This document shows positions 33,494 to 44,370 of a stretch of 58,899 nt of DNA, in pieces (positions within the stretch are counted from its first letter, which is position 1; the number at the start of each line of letters is the position of its first letter). Made by a program: the position numbers and the translations under genes. Source of the stretch: Paenibacillus spiritus (GTDB taxonomy: Bacteria > Bacillota > Bacilli > Paenibacillales > Paenibacillaceae); the NCBI RefSeq assembly GCF_008710135.1, contig NZ_VYKK01000016.1:1-58899 (forward strand), in the 5' to 3' direction. The notes beneath the pieces were generated by a model. That model saw only the letters and a list, made by a program, of their open reading frames with translations. It was not told the origin of the DNA and made no database searches.

Positions 33494-34071
33494 ATCTGTC
33501 CGTCCAATGGACGACGCTTCTCCTGATGGCCCTCGCCGGCATTCTGCTGGGACTGGCCTACGACAGTTACCGGGTACTGTCGTGGAAGCTGCGCTTTCCC
33601 GCCTGGATGAACGCCGTGCTGGATCTCGTATACTGGGCGGGAGCAGCGCTTCTGGTCTTCCGGCTTCTCTATGCCGGCAATCAGGGGCAGCTTCGCTTCT
33701 ATGCGCTCCTGGGATTATTTCTGGGCGCCTGGCTCTATTTTCTAATCTTCAGTGTTACGATTCGGCGATTTGTGGTAATGTTAATTCAGGCCGTGCAGCG
33801 ATGCGGCCGCATGTTGGCCAAGCTGTTGGCCGTGCTGATCGGAACGCCCCTGCTCGGATTGTGGCGGGTGCTGTACGGGACGCTGAAGCTTGTCCTGCGG
33901 GTGCTTCGCGGCATGCTTCGATTCCTTCTGCGGCTGACCCGGCCGCTGTGGGTACTGCCGGTGCGGTATCTGAAGCCGGCCGCTGAGCGGTTGGCAGCGC
34001 TTCCCTGGATTGCTTCCGTCCGGAACCGATTCTCCAGGAAGCCGAAGGACCCGCCGGAGCCGAAGGAATGA
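33490..34071 (+). CDS. yabQ: Spore cortex biosynthesis membrane protein YabQ
   Basis: This encodes 193 residues. YabQ is a mother-cell membrane protein required for cortex synthesis. About four hydrophobic segments span residues 5-110 (TTLLLMALAGILLGLAYDSY, YWAGAALLVFRLLY, YALLGLFLGAWLYFLIF). A very basic C-terminal tail (RKPKDPPEPKE) presumably faces the cytoplasm. It starts inside the yabP stop (ATGA), so the two are co-translated. Confidence 0.92.
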   Translation: MNLSVQWTTLLLMALAGILLGLAYDSYRVLSWKLRFPAWMNAVLDLVYWAGAALLVFRLLYAGNQGQLRFYALLGLFLGAWLYFLIFSVTIRRFVVMLIQAVQRCGRMLAKLLAVLIGTPLLGLWRVLYGTLKLVLRVLRGMLRFLLRLTRPLWVLPVRYLKPAAERLAALPWIASVRNRFSRKPKDPPEPKE

Positions 34072-34133
34072 GGCTCCGGGCGCCGCTTAAGGGTACATAG
34101 ACGAAGCAACTTGAAAGTGAGGGTGGAAGCGGC

Positions 34134-34478
34134 ATGAACCGATTTGCCACAACCGAAGAAACCGTCAGCTCAAGTCGTCCTCCGGCCAAGACGGCCGGAG
34201 TGAGAAGACGCAAGATCATGTGGATGACGACAGTCGTGCTGTTCTTTGCCTGGGCCGGCTATATCTTTGTGGCGCAGAGCGCCGCCATCTCGGACAAGAG
34301 CGGAGCGCTTGCCCGCAAGCAGGAAGCCAAGGCCGGGGCCGACCAATCCCTGAATCAGTTGAAGTACGAGGTATCGCGCCTGGGCGACAATGAGTATATC
34401 GGCGAACTTGCCCGCAAGCGCTACAATATGTACAAGCCCGGCGAAGTGCCGATTCGCGTGGAAGATAACGGGCAATAA
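34134..34478 (+). CDS. divIC: Septum formation initiator DivIC
   Basis: This encodes 114 residues. It is a bitopic division protein that complexes with FtsL and DivIB at the septum. A basic, disordered cytoplasmic N-terminus (about 30 residues) precedes one membrane helix (WMTTVVLFFAWAGYIFVAQS). An extracytoplasmic coiled coil (ALARKQEAKAGADQSLNQL) follows and ends in the family's LARKRYNMYKPGEVPI. AGGGTGGAAG precedes the ATG. It sits between yabQ and yabR as in B. subtilis. Confidence 0.94.
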   Translation: MNRFATTEETVSSSRPPAKTAGVRRRKIMWMTTVVLFFAWAGYIFVAQSAAISDKSGALARKQEAKAGADQSLNQLKYEVSRLGDNEYIGELARKRYNMYKPGEVPIRVEDNGQ

Positions 34479-34505
34479 TACGGTCAAAACGGGCAGTTGA
34501 CTCTG

Positions 34506-34534
34506 TTGCCTTGCCCTGCTCTTTCCTGTATAAT
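34506..34534 (+). promoter_or_regulatory. Promoter of yabR
   Basis: TTGCCT (34506-34511), 17 bp, then a consensus TATAAT (34529-34534). The gene starts 45 nt further on. Confidence 0.6.
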
Positions 34535-34578
34535 CAAATCACCGCAGGCATATTTTTAAGGGAGGATCATTTTATTCT

Positions 34579-35070
34579 ATGGCAATTGAAGTGGGCACCA
34601 AGTTAGAAGGCAAGGTGACAGGCATCACGCATTTCGGAGCATTTGTGGATCTGTCAGGAGGTGTCACAGGTCTTGTTCATATCTCGGAAATCGCCGATAA
34701 TTACGTCAAGGATGTCAACGATCATCTGAAGATCAATGATGTAGTGACCGTTAAGGTGATCAATGTGGACAAAGACGGCAAGATCGGACTTTCCATCAAG
34801 CAGGCTGTCGATAAGCCCGCGTCCGAGGCTCGCCCGCCTAGAGCGCCAAGATTCGATCGTCCCGGAGGCGGCGACCGTTTCGGCGGTGGCGGCGGAGGAG
34901 GCGGCGGCTACAACCGTGAACGGGGAGGACGTCCTTTCAAACCGGCTGCCGGAAAGCCCTCATTCGAGGATAAAATGTCCCGTTTTCTCAAGGACAGCGA
35001 AGAGCGCATGTCTTCGCTCAAGAAGAACACTGAAGGCAAACGCGGAGGCCGAGGGGCCAAGCGCGTCTGA
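34579..35070 (+). CDS. yabR: S1-domain RNA-binding protein YabR
   Basis: This encodes 163 residues, longer than the 128 of B. subtilis YabR. The N-terminal S1 OB-fold is complete (VGTKLEGKVTGITHFGAFVD, ISEIADNYVKDVNDHL, VDKDGKIGLSIKQ). It is followed by a disordered linker with a nine-glycine run and RGG-like spacing (about residues 90-125), then a basic C-terminus (KRGGRGAKRV). This suggests RNA binding with annealing activity. Its role is not well defined in the family. AGGGAGG lies about 13 nt before the ATG. Confidence 0.92.
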   Translation: MAIEVGTKLEGKVTGITHFGAFVDLSGGVTGLVHISEIADNYVKDVNDHLKINDVVTVKVINVDKDGKIGLSIKQAVDKPASEARPPRAPRFDRPGGGDRFGGGGGGGGGYNRERGGRPFKPAAGKPSFEDKMSRFLKDSEERMSSLKKNTEGKRGGRGAKRV

Positions 35071-35082
35071 AATCCATAACAT

Positions 35083-35117
35083 AACCGCAGGAGCGCCAGC
35101 TCCCGCGGTTTTTTTAT
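35083..35117 (+). terminator. Intrinsic terminator after yabR
   Basis: AACCGC-AGGAGC pairs with GCTCC-GCGGTT, followed by six or more T residues. Confidence 0.88.
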
Positions 35118-35234
35118 GTCCTTATTTCCCGGCCCGCGCTCCCCTTCCCCTGCCTGTCTTCGGGCAGCGGGCATCTGCGCATCGACCGGTCCCGTTCGAA
35201 AGACTCACCGCTCTCCCGAGTCGTCCCTTTTTGT

Positions 35235-35269
35235 CGGACTTCTTAAAATTTGCGACAGCATCCCGTCCG
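35235..35269. repeat. Intergenic element with CGGAC/GTCCG ends, copy 1
   Basis: The element starts CGGACTTCTTAAAATTTGC and ends CCCGTCCG, with a 5-bp inverted pair at its ends. A longer relative lies at 44131-44177. The 453-nt yabR-spoIIE gap contains this element, a terminator and the spoIIE promoter. I see no tRNA gene, although tRNAs precede spoIIE in B. subtilis. Confidence 0.5.
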
Positions 35270-35392
35270 ATCCCCGCTAAGCCGGGGGCATCCGCTGGCG
35301 AATGCTTGGGCCTGGAGGGAGCGAACAGCCGGGGAACAGGCACAGGCCGGCAAGGCTCAACGGGCCGCCCGCCAAGGGATCGCCCCCGGCGC

Positions 35393-35420
35393 ACGCCCTA
35401 CTCCGTGCCCGGGCGTTTTT
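35393..35420 (+). terminator. Terminator-like hairpin upstream of spoIIE
   Basis: ACGCCC pairs with GGGCGT around a 12-nt loop and is followed by T5. It insulates the spoIIE promoter and implies that some transcript crosses 35118-35392. Confidence 0.6.
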
Positions 35421-35486
35421 GTCGGAAATTTCATGGGAGCGGCCCTCTTGTTCTGACAAACTTTCCACCGAAGCCCGTCTTATAAT
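35420..35486 (+). promoter_or_regulatory. Long-spacer promoter of spoIIE with a Spo0A-like box
   Basis: CTGACA (35453-35458) and a consensus TATAAT (35481-35486) are separated by 22 bp. Spacers of 21-22 bp mark the Spo0A-activated sigma-A promoters spoIIE and spoIIG in B. subtilis. A 0A-like box TGTCGGA (6 of 7) lies at 35420-35426, about 70 nt upstream of the predicted start. Confidence 0.6.
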
Positions 35487-35523
35487 GGCAACACAAATCT
35501 TTAGACGGGTGGTGCTTGGGAAA

Positions 35524-38031
35524 ATGATGGGAAAGAGCAATGTGATCCAATTTCCGGAATGGACAAGAGCGGAGCAGAGCGAGGAGCAATCGGAGCCGGT
35601 ACAGCCGGGGATGTCCGGCCGGATACGGAACAGCCGAATGTACAATCTGCTGATTACGCGGAAATGGACACTTCTGCTGACGGTGATGGGCCTGCTGCTG
35701 GGCCGCGCGATGATTCTGGACGAGCTGTCGCCCTTCGCCGCCGCTTTCTTCGCCGTTGTCCTGTTCATGCGGCGCGACTCCGCCGTGCCGGTAGCCGCCG
35801 CCATTCTTATCGGCAGCGCCTTCACGCCGTTCCCGGGCGTTCTGTCCATCGCCGCCGAACTCGCCCTGCTCGTTCTTCTTCACCGGGGACTGGAGGCGTT
35901 TCAGCGGGTGGAACTGTCGTATACGCCCCTCATGGTATTCGTCGCCTCGTTCATGGTCGGACTGTTCCAGGCGGTAATCGGGCCCTCCATCTCCTGGTAT
36001 CCGCTGATGATGACGGCGCTGAACTCCCTGCTGTCGTTTGTGCTGACCCTCGTCTTCCTTCAGGCTATCCCGGTGCTGATCTACCGCCAGAAGAGCCGCG
36101 CTCTTCAGAGCGAGGAGATTCTCTGCCTGATTATTATGCTGGCCTCCGTGATGACGGGGCTGGTCGGCTGGTCGGTGGCCGGCTTGTCGCTGGAGCATAT
36201 CATGTCCCGTTATTTGATTCTGCTGTTCGCCATGGCCGGCGGTGCGCCTCTGGGAGCTTCGGTCGGCGTCGTGACCGGGCTGATTCTCAGTCTGGCGGAT
36301 ATCGGAGCCATCTACCAGATGAGCCTGCTTGCCTTCTCGGGGATGCTGGCCGGGATGCTCCAGAGCGGGAAGAAGGCGGCGGTCGCCTTCGGGATGCTGC
36401 TCGGCTCGAGCATTCTCTCGGTTTATTTTACCGGTCCGGGCGATATGCTGGCTTCCACCTGGGAGACCTGCGCGGCGATTGCGCTGTTCCTGGCTACGCC
36501 GAAGGCGATCACCCGGCTGATTGCCCGGTATGTACCGGGTACGGCCGATCACAGCCGTTCCCAGCATGAGTATGCGCGAAGAGTCCGCGATCTGACCGCC
36601 GAGCGGGTAACGCAGTTCTCCCAGGTCTTCCGCCAGCTCTCCAGCAGCTTCGGACAGATTCCGAACGCGGCCGGAGCCGGAGCGACCGAACGGGAGATGG
36701 AGCATTTTATGAACGCGGTCACCGAGGGGCTCTGCTCGGGATGCAGCCGGCGGGGCCAATGCTGGGACCATAAATTTTATCAGACTTATAAATATATGAC
36801 GGATATGATGACCAAGGTCGAAGAGAAGCCGGAGATTTCGGCGTCCGAGCTGCCCGGCGAATGGAGCCGCCACTGCGGCAGGACGGGCGAGGTGCTGGAG
36901 GTGATGAAGAACCAGTACAGCCTCTATCAGCATGATATGCGCTGGAAGCGGCAAATATACGACAGCCGCCAATTCGTGGCCGAGCAGCTGTCGGGCGTGT
37001 CGCAGGTAATGGAGGATCTGGCCCGGGAGATCAAGCGCGAAGGGCAGGCGATGTACCGGCAGGAGGCGCAGATCCGCGAGGCGCTGGAGCGGCTCGGCCT
37101 GTCGATTCACGGGATAGACATTCTTAGCCTGGACCCGGGGCGGGTCGAGATCGAGGTGGTCCATGCCTACAACCGGGGATTCGATGAATGCCGGAAAATG
37201 ATTGCCCCGCTGCTCTCCGACATCCTGGGCGAGAATATCGCAGTGGTGAGCGAGACGGCCGTTCATAGCCGTCAGGGCCTGTCCACCGTCGTATTCGGGT
37301 CGGCCAAAGCGTACGAAGTCACCACCGGAATCGCCGGCGCGGCCAAAGACGGGGATATTCTTTCTGGCGACAGCTTCAGCACCGTCGAGCTGGGCAACGG
37401 AACGTTTGCCATCTCGGTCAGCGACGGCATGGGGAACGGAGAGCGGGCGCGCATGGAGAGCAGCGCTGCGCTGGGCATGCTGGAGAAGCTGCTGCAATCG
37501 GGAATGGACGAGAAGCTGGCGGTGAAGTCGGTCAACTCGATTCTGCTGCTCCGCTCCCCGGATGAATTCTATGCCACGGTGGACATGGCGTTGATTGATC
37601 AATACTCGGCTCAGACCACATTCATGAAGATTGCATCCGCTCCGAGCTTCATCAAGCGGGGGAGCGAGGTGATCCCGGTCAGCGGGAGCAATCTGCCCAT
37701 CGGCATTATTCAGGAAATCGAAATCGAGCTGATTACGCTGCAGCTTCATCCGGGCGATCTGCTCATCCTGATGACCGACGGCATCTACGATGCGCCGGGG
37801 TATGCCGTCAACAAGGAAATCTGGATGAAGCGGCTGATTCAGGAGATAGACAGCAGCGATCCGCAAGAGATCGCCGATTGCCTGCTGGAGAAAGTCATCC
37901 GCTATTCGGGCGGCGAGATCCATGATGATATGACGATTCTGGTCAGCCGGCTTGACCATTATCAACCGGAATGGTCGACGCTGCATATGCCTGGCCTGTC
38001 GCGGATGGAACGGCCGCGGACGGTCAGCTGA
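35524..38031 (+). CDS. spoIIE: Stage II sporulation protein E, membrane PP2C phosphatase
   Basis: This encodes 835 residues (B. subtilis 827). SpoIIE dephosphorylates SpoIIAA to release sigma-F in the forespore and also works at the polar septum with FtsZ. The N-terminal 300 residues hold about ten hydrophobic segments. A central FtsZ-interaction region follows (from AEYARRVRDLTAERV-like sequence), then the PP2C domain with its metal site VSDGMGNGERARMES near residue 630 and LMTDGIYDAPG near residue 750. I place the start at the ATG pair 35524/35527, behind ACGGGTGGTG. Farther in-frame starts run through the promoter. Confidence 0.95.
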   Translation: MMGKSNVIQFPEWTRAEQSEEQSEPVQPGMSGRIRNSRMYNLLITRKWTLLLTVMGLLLGRAMILDELSPFAAAFFAVVLFMRRDSAVPVAAAILIGSAFTPFPGVLSIAAELALLVLLHRGLEAFQRVELSYTPLMVFVASFMVGLFQAVIGPSISWYPLMMTALNSLLSFVLTLVFLQAIPVLIYRQKSRALQSEEILCLIIMLASVMTGLVGWSVAGLSLEHIMSRYLILLFAMAGGAPLGASVGVVTGLILSLADIGAIYQMSLLAFSGMLAGMLQSGKKAAVAFGMLLGSSILSVYFTGPGDMLASTWETCAAIALFLATPKAITRLIARYVPGTADHSRSQHEYARRVRDLTAERVTQFSQVFRQLSSSFGQIPNAAGAGATEREMEHFMNAVTEGLCSGCSRRGQCWDHKFYQTYKYMTDMMTKVEEKPEISASELPGEWSRHCGRTGEVLEVMKNQYSLYQHDMRWKRQIYDSRQFVAEQLSGVSQVMEDLAREIKREGQAMYRQEAQIREALERLGLSIHGIDILSLDPGRVEIEVVHAYNRGFDECRKMIAPLLSDILGENIAVVSETAVHSRQGLSTVVFGSAKAYEVTTGIAGAAKDGDILSGDSFSTVELGNGTFAISVSDGMGNGERARMESSAALGMLEKLLQSGMDEKLAVKSVNSILLLRSPDEFYATVDMALIDQYSAQTTFMKIASAPSFIKRGSEVIPVSGSNLPIGIIQEIEIELITLQLHPGDLLILMTDGIYDAPGYAVNKEIWMKRLIQEIDSSDPQEIADCLLEKVIRYSGGEIHDDMTILVSRLDHYQPEWSTLHMPGLSRMERPRTVS

Positions 38032-38118
38032 CCTTTTCTCTGTTTGGTCTTTCACCGCGTTTGAAATCTCTCGGCAGCGGAAATGCTAGGAAGAGAGAAT
38101 GGAAAGGCGGGGAAGAGG

Positions 38119-38865
38119 ATGCTGAATCAAATTTTGCTGATTACCGACGGATGCTCCAATGTAGGGGAAAGTCCGGTGATGGCGGCGGCGCATGCGCTTC
38201 AGGAAGGCGTTACAGTCAATGTGATCGGGGTGATTGATTACGGGACCATCGGCGAGCTGGGCAGCCGGGAGATTGAAGACATCGCCAGGGCGGGCGGCGG
38301 TCTGAGCCGGATCGTCGGCACGCCCCAACTGGCGGGAACGATGCAGATGATGACTCGCAAGACGGTGGTGGAGACGATTCATCAGGCCGTCAACCGGGAG
38401 GTGCGGAGGGTGCTGGGAGATTCCTCGATCGAGGAGCTTCCCCCGGGAAAACGCGCCGAGATGGTTCAGGTCGTCGACGACCTGAGCGAGACGGCTCCCC
38501 TCCGTATCGCGCTGCTGATCGACGCCAGCGCCAGCATGAAGCCGAAGCTGGCCGCCGTCGAGGAGGCGATCCGCGATCTGGCGCTCAGTCTGGAGGCGCG
38601 GGGCGGCCTTAGCGAGATTGCGGTCTTTCATTTTCCCGGTTCGGCCGGGGAAGAAGCAGCGCTCGATAAGGACTTTACCTCGGATAAGTCGGAGCTTCGC
38701 TCCCTGTTCGGCCGGCTGCGGATGAGGGGGGCAACGCCGACCGGTCCGGCGATCTTCCGGGTGCTTCGGCATTTCGGTTATGGTACACTGGATGCACCAA
38801 TGGATCGAAGGGCTGCAGGGGATTACGAGGAAGGGGAACGAAGATCGGGTGGCTATCTCGTCTAG
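38119..38865 (+). CDS. yabS: VWA-domain protein YabS
   Basis: This encodes 248 residues. It has two parts with a nucleotide-hydrolase-like or VWA-like beta-alpha fold. The second carries the MIDAS motif LLIDASASMKPKL near residue 137 and GATPTGPA near residue 213, where the metal-binding DxSxS and Thr lie. Such proteins usually mediate metal-dependent protein contacts. I start at the ATG at 38119 with GGGGAAGAGG upstream. An in-frame start at 38083 is possible. It overlaps yabT by 17 nt, and the spoIIE-yabS-yabT order matches B. subtilis, so a sporulation role is likely. Confidence 0.9.
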   Translation: MLNQILLITDGCSNVGESPVMAAAHALQEGVTVNVIGVIDYGTIGELGSREIEDIARAGGGLSRIVGTPQLAGTMQMMTRKTVVETIHQAVNREVRRVLGDSSIEELPPGKRAEMVQVVDDLSETAPLRIALLIDASASMKPKLAAVEEAIRDLALSLEARGGLSEIAVFHFPGSAGEEAALDKDFTSDKSELRSLFGRLRMRGATPTGPAIFRVLRHFGYGTLDAPMDRRAAGDYEEGERRSGGYLV

Positions 38866-39802
38866 CCCCTCCTGGGCGCCGGGAACGGCGATTGTCGGCA
38901 AGTGGCGCGGCAATCGCTATATCGTGGACCGGCTGCTCGGCAAGGGGGCCAACGGAATCGTATATTTGGTGCACCGCGAGGGCCGGCGGGAGAAGTATGC
39001 GCTGAAGATCGGATACGATACGCTGGATCTGCAATCCGAGATCAATGTCCTGACGTCGCTTCAGTCGCGGGAGAAGTCGCGCGAACATCGCGGAGGCCGG
39101 GCGAAGAAGCCTTCCCGCCCGGCTTATTTGCTGGAAGCCGACGATGACCAGGAGGGCGGGTTTCCTTTCTATGTCATGCGGTATGTACAGGGTTCGCCGC
39201 CGCATGTTTTTTTGAGACGCAAAGGGCGAAGCTGGCTGGGGCTGATCGGACTGAAGCTGCTCGACCGGCTGTGCACGCTGCACGAATGCGGATTTGTCTT
39301 CGGGGATCTGAAGCCGGAGAATATCGTTGTCTCCGACTATGGCGAAGCCGAGCTGATCGATTACGGCGGGGCGGGCCCCAAGGGGCGGAGCGTGAAACAG
39401 TTCACGGAATGGCATGACCGCGGCTTCTGGAACGCCGGAAGCCGCAGCGCCGACGAGGGCTATGATCTGTTTGCCTTTGCGGTGCTGTGTCTGCGGCTGC
39501 TTGATGAGCAGGGATTGAAGACGGCGGCGGCCGGACTTCCCCAGACCAGGAGCGTCGATGATTTGCTGAAGCTGGCCGTCCGGCTACCGGACCGCGGTCT
39601 GTCCTCATGGCTCAAGCTTGCGCTGAAGGGCGGATTTCCGAGTTCCCGCGAGGCCAGAGAAGCTTGGAAGACCCGGGTGTATCGCGCCGGGAGAGAGGCG
39701 ATGCGCCACGACCGGGTTGCAACGCCGGGCTGGCTGGTCGGCGCCTTTGTGCTGTCGCTTCTGGTGCTGGCTGCCACTCTGTACTGGATGGCCGGGTTCT
39801 GA
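38849..39802 (+). CDS. yabT: Membrane-anchored Ser/Thr protein kinase YabT
   Basis: This encodes 317 residues. YabT is a DNA-stimulated Hanks-type kinase of sporulating cells, known in B. subtilis to phosphorylate RecA. The Gly loop LLGKGANGIVYLV and the ATP lysine YALKIG are present. The catalytic loop reads FGDLKPENIV (no HRD His-Arg, but the Asp is kept) and the DFG equivalent is DYG, as is usual in this family. A C-terminal anchor (WLVGAFVLSLLVLAATLYWM) replaces an extracellular sensor. I choose the GTG at 38849 because it aligns with the family's N-terminus. It lies inside the yabS end. Confidence 0.93.
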   Translation: MAISSSPSWAPGTAIVGKWRGNRYIVDRLLGKGANGIVYLVHREGRREKYALKIGYDTLDLQSEINVLTSLQSREKSREHRGGRAKKPSRPAYLLEADDDQEGGFPFYVMRYVQGSPPHVFLRRKGRSWLGLIGLKLLDRLCTLHECGFVFGDLKPENIVVSDYGEAELIDYGGAGPKGRSVKQFTEWHDRGFWNAGSRSADEGYDLFAFAVLCLRLLDEQGLKTAAAGLPQTRSVDDLLKLAVRLPDRGLSSWLKLALKGGFPSSREAREAWKTRVYRAGREAMRHDRVATPGWLVGAFVLSLLVLAATLYWMAGF

Positions 39803-39854
39803 CGCGGTATGATAGATCTTAAGCTATGGGTGCAGGCGGAGAGGATGGGCCGAT

Positions 39855-41309
39855 ATGGAGCAGTGGAACCGGCTGGTGCGGGCCGTAGAGGAAGCGGCGG
39901 GCGAGCATGGGCTGTGGAAGGCGAACGACCGGATTGTGGTCGCAGTATCCGGAGGGCCGGATTCTGTGGCTCTTTTGCATGTCCTTCGCCATATTTCCCT
40001 GCATTCGCTCCCTCTGAGCCTGATTTGCGCGCATGCCGATCACGGATTTCGGGAAGAATCCAGAGCGGAAGCCGAGCTGGTCCGCAAGATGGCGGACGAG
40101 CTGGGACTTCCGCTGGAGACGGCAGAGCTTCATGTGCCGGCCCATCTGGCAGAGAGCGGTCTTGGACCGGAGGGGACCGCCCGGGAGCTGCGGTATGCCT
40201 TTCTGGCGGAAGCGGCCGCACGGCACGGGGCCACGGGCATCGCGCTTGGCCATCATGCCGACGACCAGGCGGAGACGGTGCTGCTGCGGCTTTTGCGGGG
40301 AAGCGGTCCGACCGGTCTCGCGGGAATGCGGTGGAGACGTCCGTACAAAAAAGTGGAACTGCTGCGGCCTCTTCTCCGTATACAGAAGGCGGAGCTGGTC
40401 GGAGTCTGCCGCGAGCAGGGGTTTCCTTTTGCCGAGGATGCCAGCAATCTTCAGAGCCTGTATGTCCGCAATGCGGTACGGCTGGAGATTCTGCCCTTCC
40501 TGGAGAAGTACAGCCCGAGGCTTGGACAGTCGCTTAACCAGCTGGCCGAGATCGCAGCAGCCGAAGACGATTATATGGAAGCAAGCGCCGAGAAGCTGTA
40601 CTTGAAGATCGCGCGCAGGGAAGGAGAACGGATATCGTTCGACCGGCATGCATTTGCCGGCGAGGCGTCCGCTTTACAACGGCGTTTGATTAAACTAATA
40701 TTAAATTATCTGTCGGCGGACACGTCGGCGGTGGATTTTCCCAAGATTGAAGCGGTCCGACGAGGGGCGCTGCAGGCCCGTCCGACAGTCTGGAATCTGG
40801 ATCTGGGCGGCGGGGTAACCTGTAAGCGGCAGTACGATACGATCGTCTTCACATCTGCTCCCTCCGGGAAGCAGACCAGCTATACATACGAGATGGAGAT
40901 GCCTGTGTCCCGGCTGGAAATTCCGGAGATCGGCCGAAGTCTCGCAGCTGCGGTGCTGCAGAGGGAAGATTGGGCATCTCGGAAGGTTGAAGGCAACCGC
41001 CTGACGGCGGGGTTTGATCTGGAGGGTCTGGCATTTCCCCTGACCGTTCGGTCACGCCTGCCTGGAGATACCATGCGAATCATGGGATTAAACGGAAGCA
41101 AAAAGGTTAAAGATATTTACATTGATGATAAAATACCTTCTTCCGAACGCCATCGCATTCCGATTGTCTGCGACGCACTGGGCCAGATTCTCTGGATTCC
41201 CGGCGTCCGGCGATCGGCTCACGCCGCCGTTGGCCGGCACACGGCAGCGGTCCTTTTTCTGTCTCTGGAGGAAGGGAATGATGCGCCGGACGCGCTCCGA
41301 CAGGAGTGA
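39855..41309 (+). CDS. tilS: tRNA(Ile)-lysidine synthase
   Basis: This encodes 484 residues. It converts C34 of the CAU-anticodon isoleucine tRNA to lysidine, so that AUA is read as Ile. The PP-loop VVAVSGGPDSVALLHVL lies at residues 26-42, and GLGPEGTARELRY and LGHHADDQAETVLLRLLRG follow. The C-terminal domain ends with RSRLPGDTMRIMGLNGSKKV and IPWIPGVRRS-like sequence. GGAGAGGATGG precedes the ATG. It is followed by hpt and ftsH as in B. subtilis. Confidence 0.96.
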   Translation: MEQWNRLVRAVEEAAGEHGLWKANDRIVVAVSGGPDSVALLHVLRHISLHSLPLSLICAHADHGFREESRAEAELVRKMADELGLPLETAELHVPAHLAESGLGPEGTARELRYAFLAEAAARHGATGIALGHHADDQAETVLLRLLRGSGPTGLAGMRWRRPYKKVELLRPLLRIQKAELVGVCREQGFPFAEDASNLQSLYVRNAVRLEILPFLEKYSPRLGQSLNQLAEIAAAEDDYMEASAEKLYLKIARREGERISFDRHAFAGEASALQRRLIKLILNYLSADTSAVDFPKIEAVRRGALQARPTVWNLDLGGGVTCKRQYDTIVFTSAPSGKQTSYTYEMEMPVSRLEIPEIGRSLAAAVLQREDWASRKVEGNRLTAGFDLEGLAFPLTVRSRLPGDTMRIMGLNGSKKVKDIYIDDKIPSSERHRIPIVCDALGQILWIPGVRRSAHAAVGRHTAAVLFLSLEEGNDAPDALRQE

Positions 41310-41348
41310 CGGATTGCAAGCATAAGATTACCTTAGGAGGTACGCAAG

Positions 41349-41888
41349 TTGCAGAATGACATTCAGGAAGTGCTGATCAGCGAAGAGGAGATCCAGGAAC
41401 GGATCAAGCAACTGGGCGCCGAGCTCAGTGCCAAATACGAGGGGCGGACTCCCCTTGTCATTTGCGTGCTGAAAGGCGCGTTTATTTTTATGGCCGATCT
41501 GGTTAAAGTCATTACAGTACCGGTAGAGATGGATTTCATGGCCGTCTCCAGCTACGGAGCCGAGACCAAGTCGTCCGGCGTAGTGAAGATCATCAAGGAT
41601 CTCGACGTGCCGGTCAGCGGCCGGGATGTTCTGATCGTCGAGGACATCATCGACAGCGGACTGACGCTGAGTTATCTGATCGAGCTGCTGCAAGCCCGCG
41701 GAACGGCTTCAATTGAAGTTGTTACCCTGTTCGACAAGCCGGCGGGACGCACCGTTAAGCTGGAAGCCGATTATACCGGCTTCGTCATTCCCGACGAGTT
41801 CATCGTCGGCTATGGCTTGGACTACGCCGAGAAATACCGGAACCTCCCTTACATCGGGGTGCTGAAGCCGGAAATTTACTCCAAATAG
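41349..41888 (+). CDS. hpt: Hypoxanthine phosphoribosyltransferase
   Basis: This encodes 179 residues. It salvages hypoxanthine (and guanine) to IMP/GMP with PRPP. The PRPP loop [14 protein letters not shown] lies near residue 100. The [10 protein letters not shown] and [11 protein letters not shown] segments and the base-contact [21 protein letters not shown] are conserved. The start is a TTG at 41349, 7 nt after AGGAGG. The tilS-hpt-ftsH order is the same as in B. subtilis. Confidence 0.96.
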   Translation: MQNDIQEVLISEEEIQERIKQLGAELSAKYEGRTPLVICVLKGAFIFMADLVKVITVPVEMDFMAVSSYGAETKSSGVVKIIKDLDVPVSGRDVLIVEDIIDSGLTLSYLIELLQARGTASIEVVTLFDKPAGRTVKLEADYTGFVIPDEFIVGYGLDYAEKYRNLPYIGVLKPEIYSK

Positions 41889-41936
41889 CCTATTGACAGA
41901 CCGGATGTCCGGCTCATTTTCCCGAAGTTCCTCTAT

Positions 41937-41966
41937 TTGAGGTGCTCCGACAGGCTATGGTACAAT
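41937..41966 (+). promoter_or_regulatory. Promoter of ftsH
   Basis: TTGAGG (41937-41942), 18 bp, TACAAT (41961-41966), 30 nt before the ftsH start codon. Confidence 0.5.
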
Positions 41967-41995
41967 AACTTAAGTGTTGTGAGAGGAGGTAGGGG

Positions 41996-44050
<2,055 letters not shown>

Positions 44051-44070
44051 GGGCGCTGCTCATTATTCAA

Positions 44071-44118
44071 GAGACGGTTACGACCGCAAGGCTACTTGCG
44101 GCGGGGCCGTCTCTTTTA
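44071..44118 (+). terminator. Intrinsic terminator after ftsH
   Basis: GAGACGG at the 5' side pairs with CCGTCTC, with an inner CCGCAAG/CTTGCGG helix, followed by TTTTATTTT. Confidence 0.88.
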
Positions 44119-44130
44119 TTTTGGCAGCCT

Positions 44131-44177
44131 CGGACTTCTTCTTCTGATACTTAAAATTTGCTGTAACTCCCCGTCCG
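44131..44177. repeat. Intergenic element with CGGAC/GTCCG ends, copy 2
   Basis: It starts CGGACTTCTT, contains CTTAAAATTTGC and ends CCCCGTCCG. Compared with copy 1 (35235-35269) it has an extra 10-12 nt after CGGACTTCTT. Together with the terminator and promoter it accounts for most of the 320-nt ftsH-nadA gap. Confidence 0.5.
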
Positions 44178-44183
44178 CTTTCA

Positions 44184-44212
44184 TTGACACAGCAGAATCC
44201 GTTGTGTACATT
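44184..44212 (+). promoter_or_regulatory. Promoter of the nad genes
   Basis: A consensus TTGACA (44184-44189), 17 bp, then TACATT (44207-44212). ACACA (44187-44191) and TGTGT (44203-44207) form a short inverted repeat inside the core promoter, a possible repressor site. The leader to nadA is about 150 nt. Confidence 0.6.
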
Positions 44213-44370
44213 AGTGATTAACAATGACTGAATATGAAGATTCCGGGAAGCGGAATCGTCGGTGATTGCCGGAGACTATGCAGCGCGCGATTATGTTACT
44301 CATTTCACGATCATGGGTGTGCGGCATAGAGCATGGCTGTCGGCCGTGAGACATAAGGGGGATACGAGAA

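Noticed and set aside
35118..35392. Possible tRNA genes before spoIIE, as in B. subtilis
   Set aside because: No cloverleaf or intact T-loop (GGTTCGAATCC-type) is visible; the single GTTCGAA has no matching stems.
35431..38055. An 874-codon open frame antisense to spoIIE
   Set aside because: It is opposite a complete spoIIE, has His/Arg/Gln-rich composition typical of a reverse-frame shadow, and runs through the spoIIE promoter.
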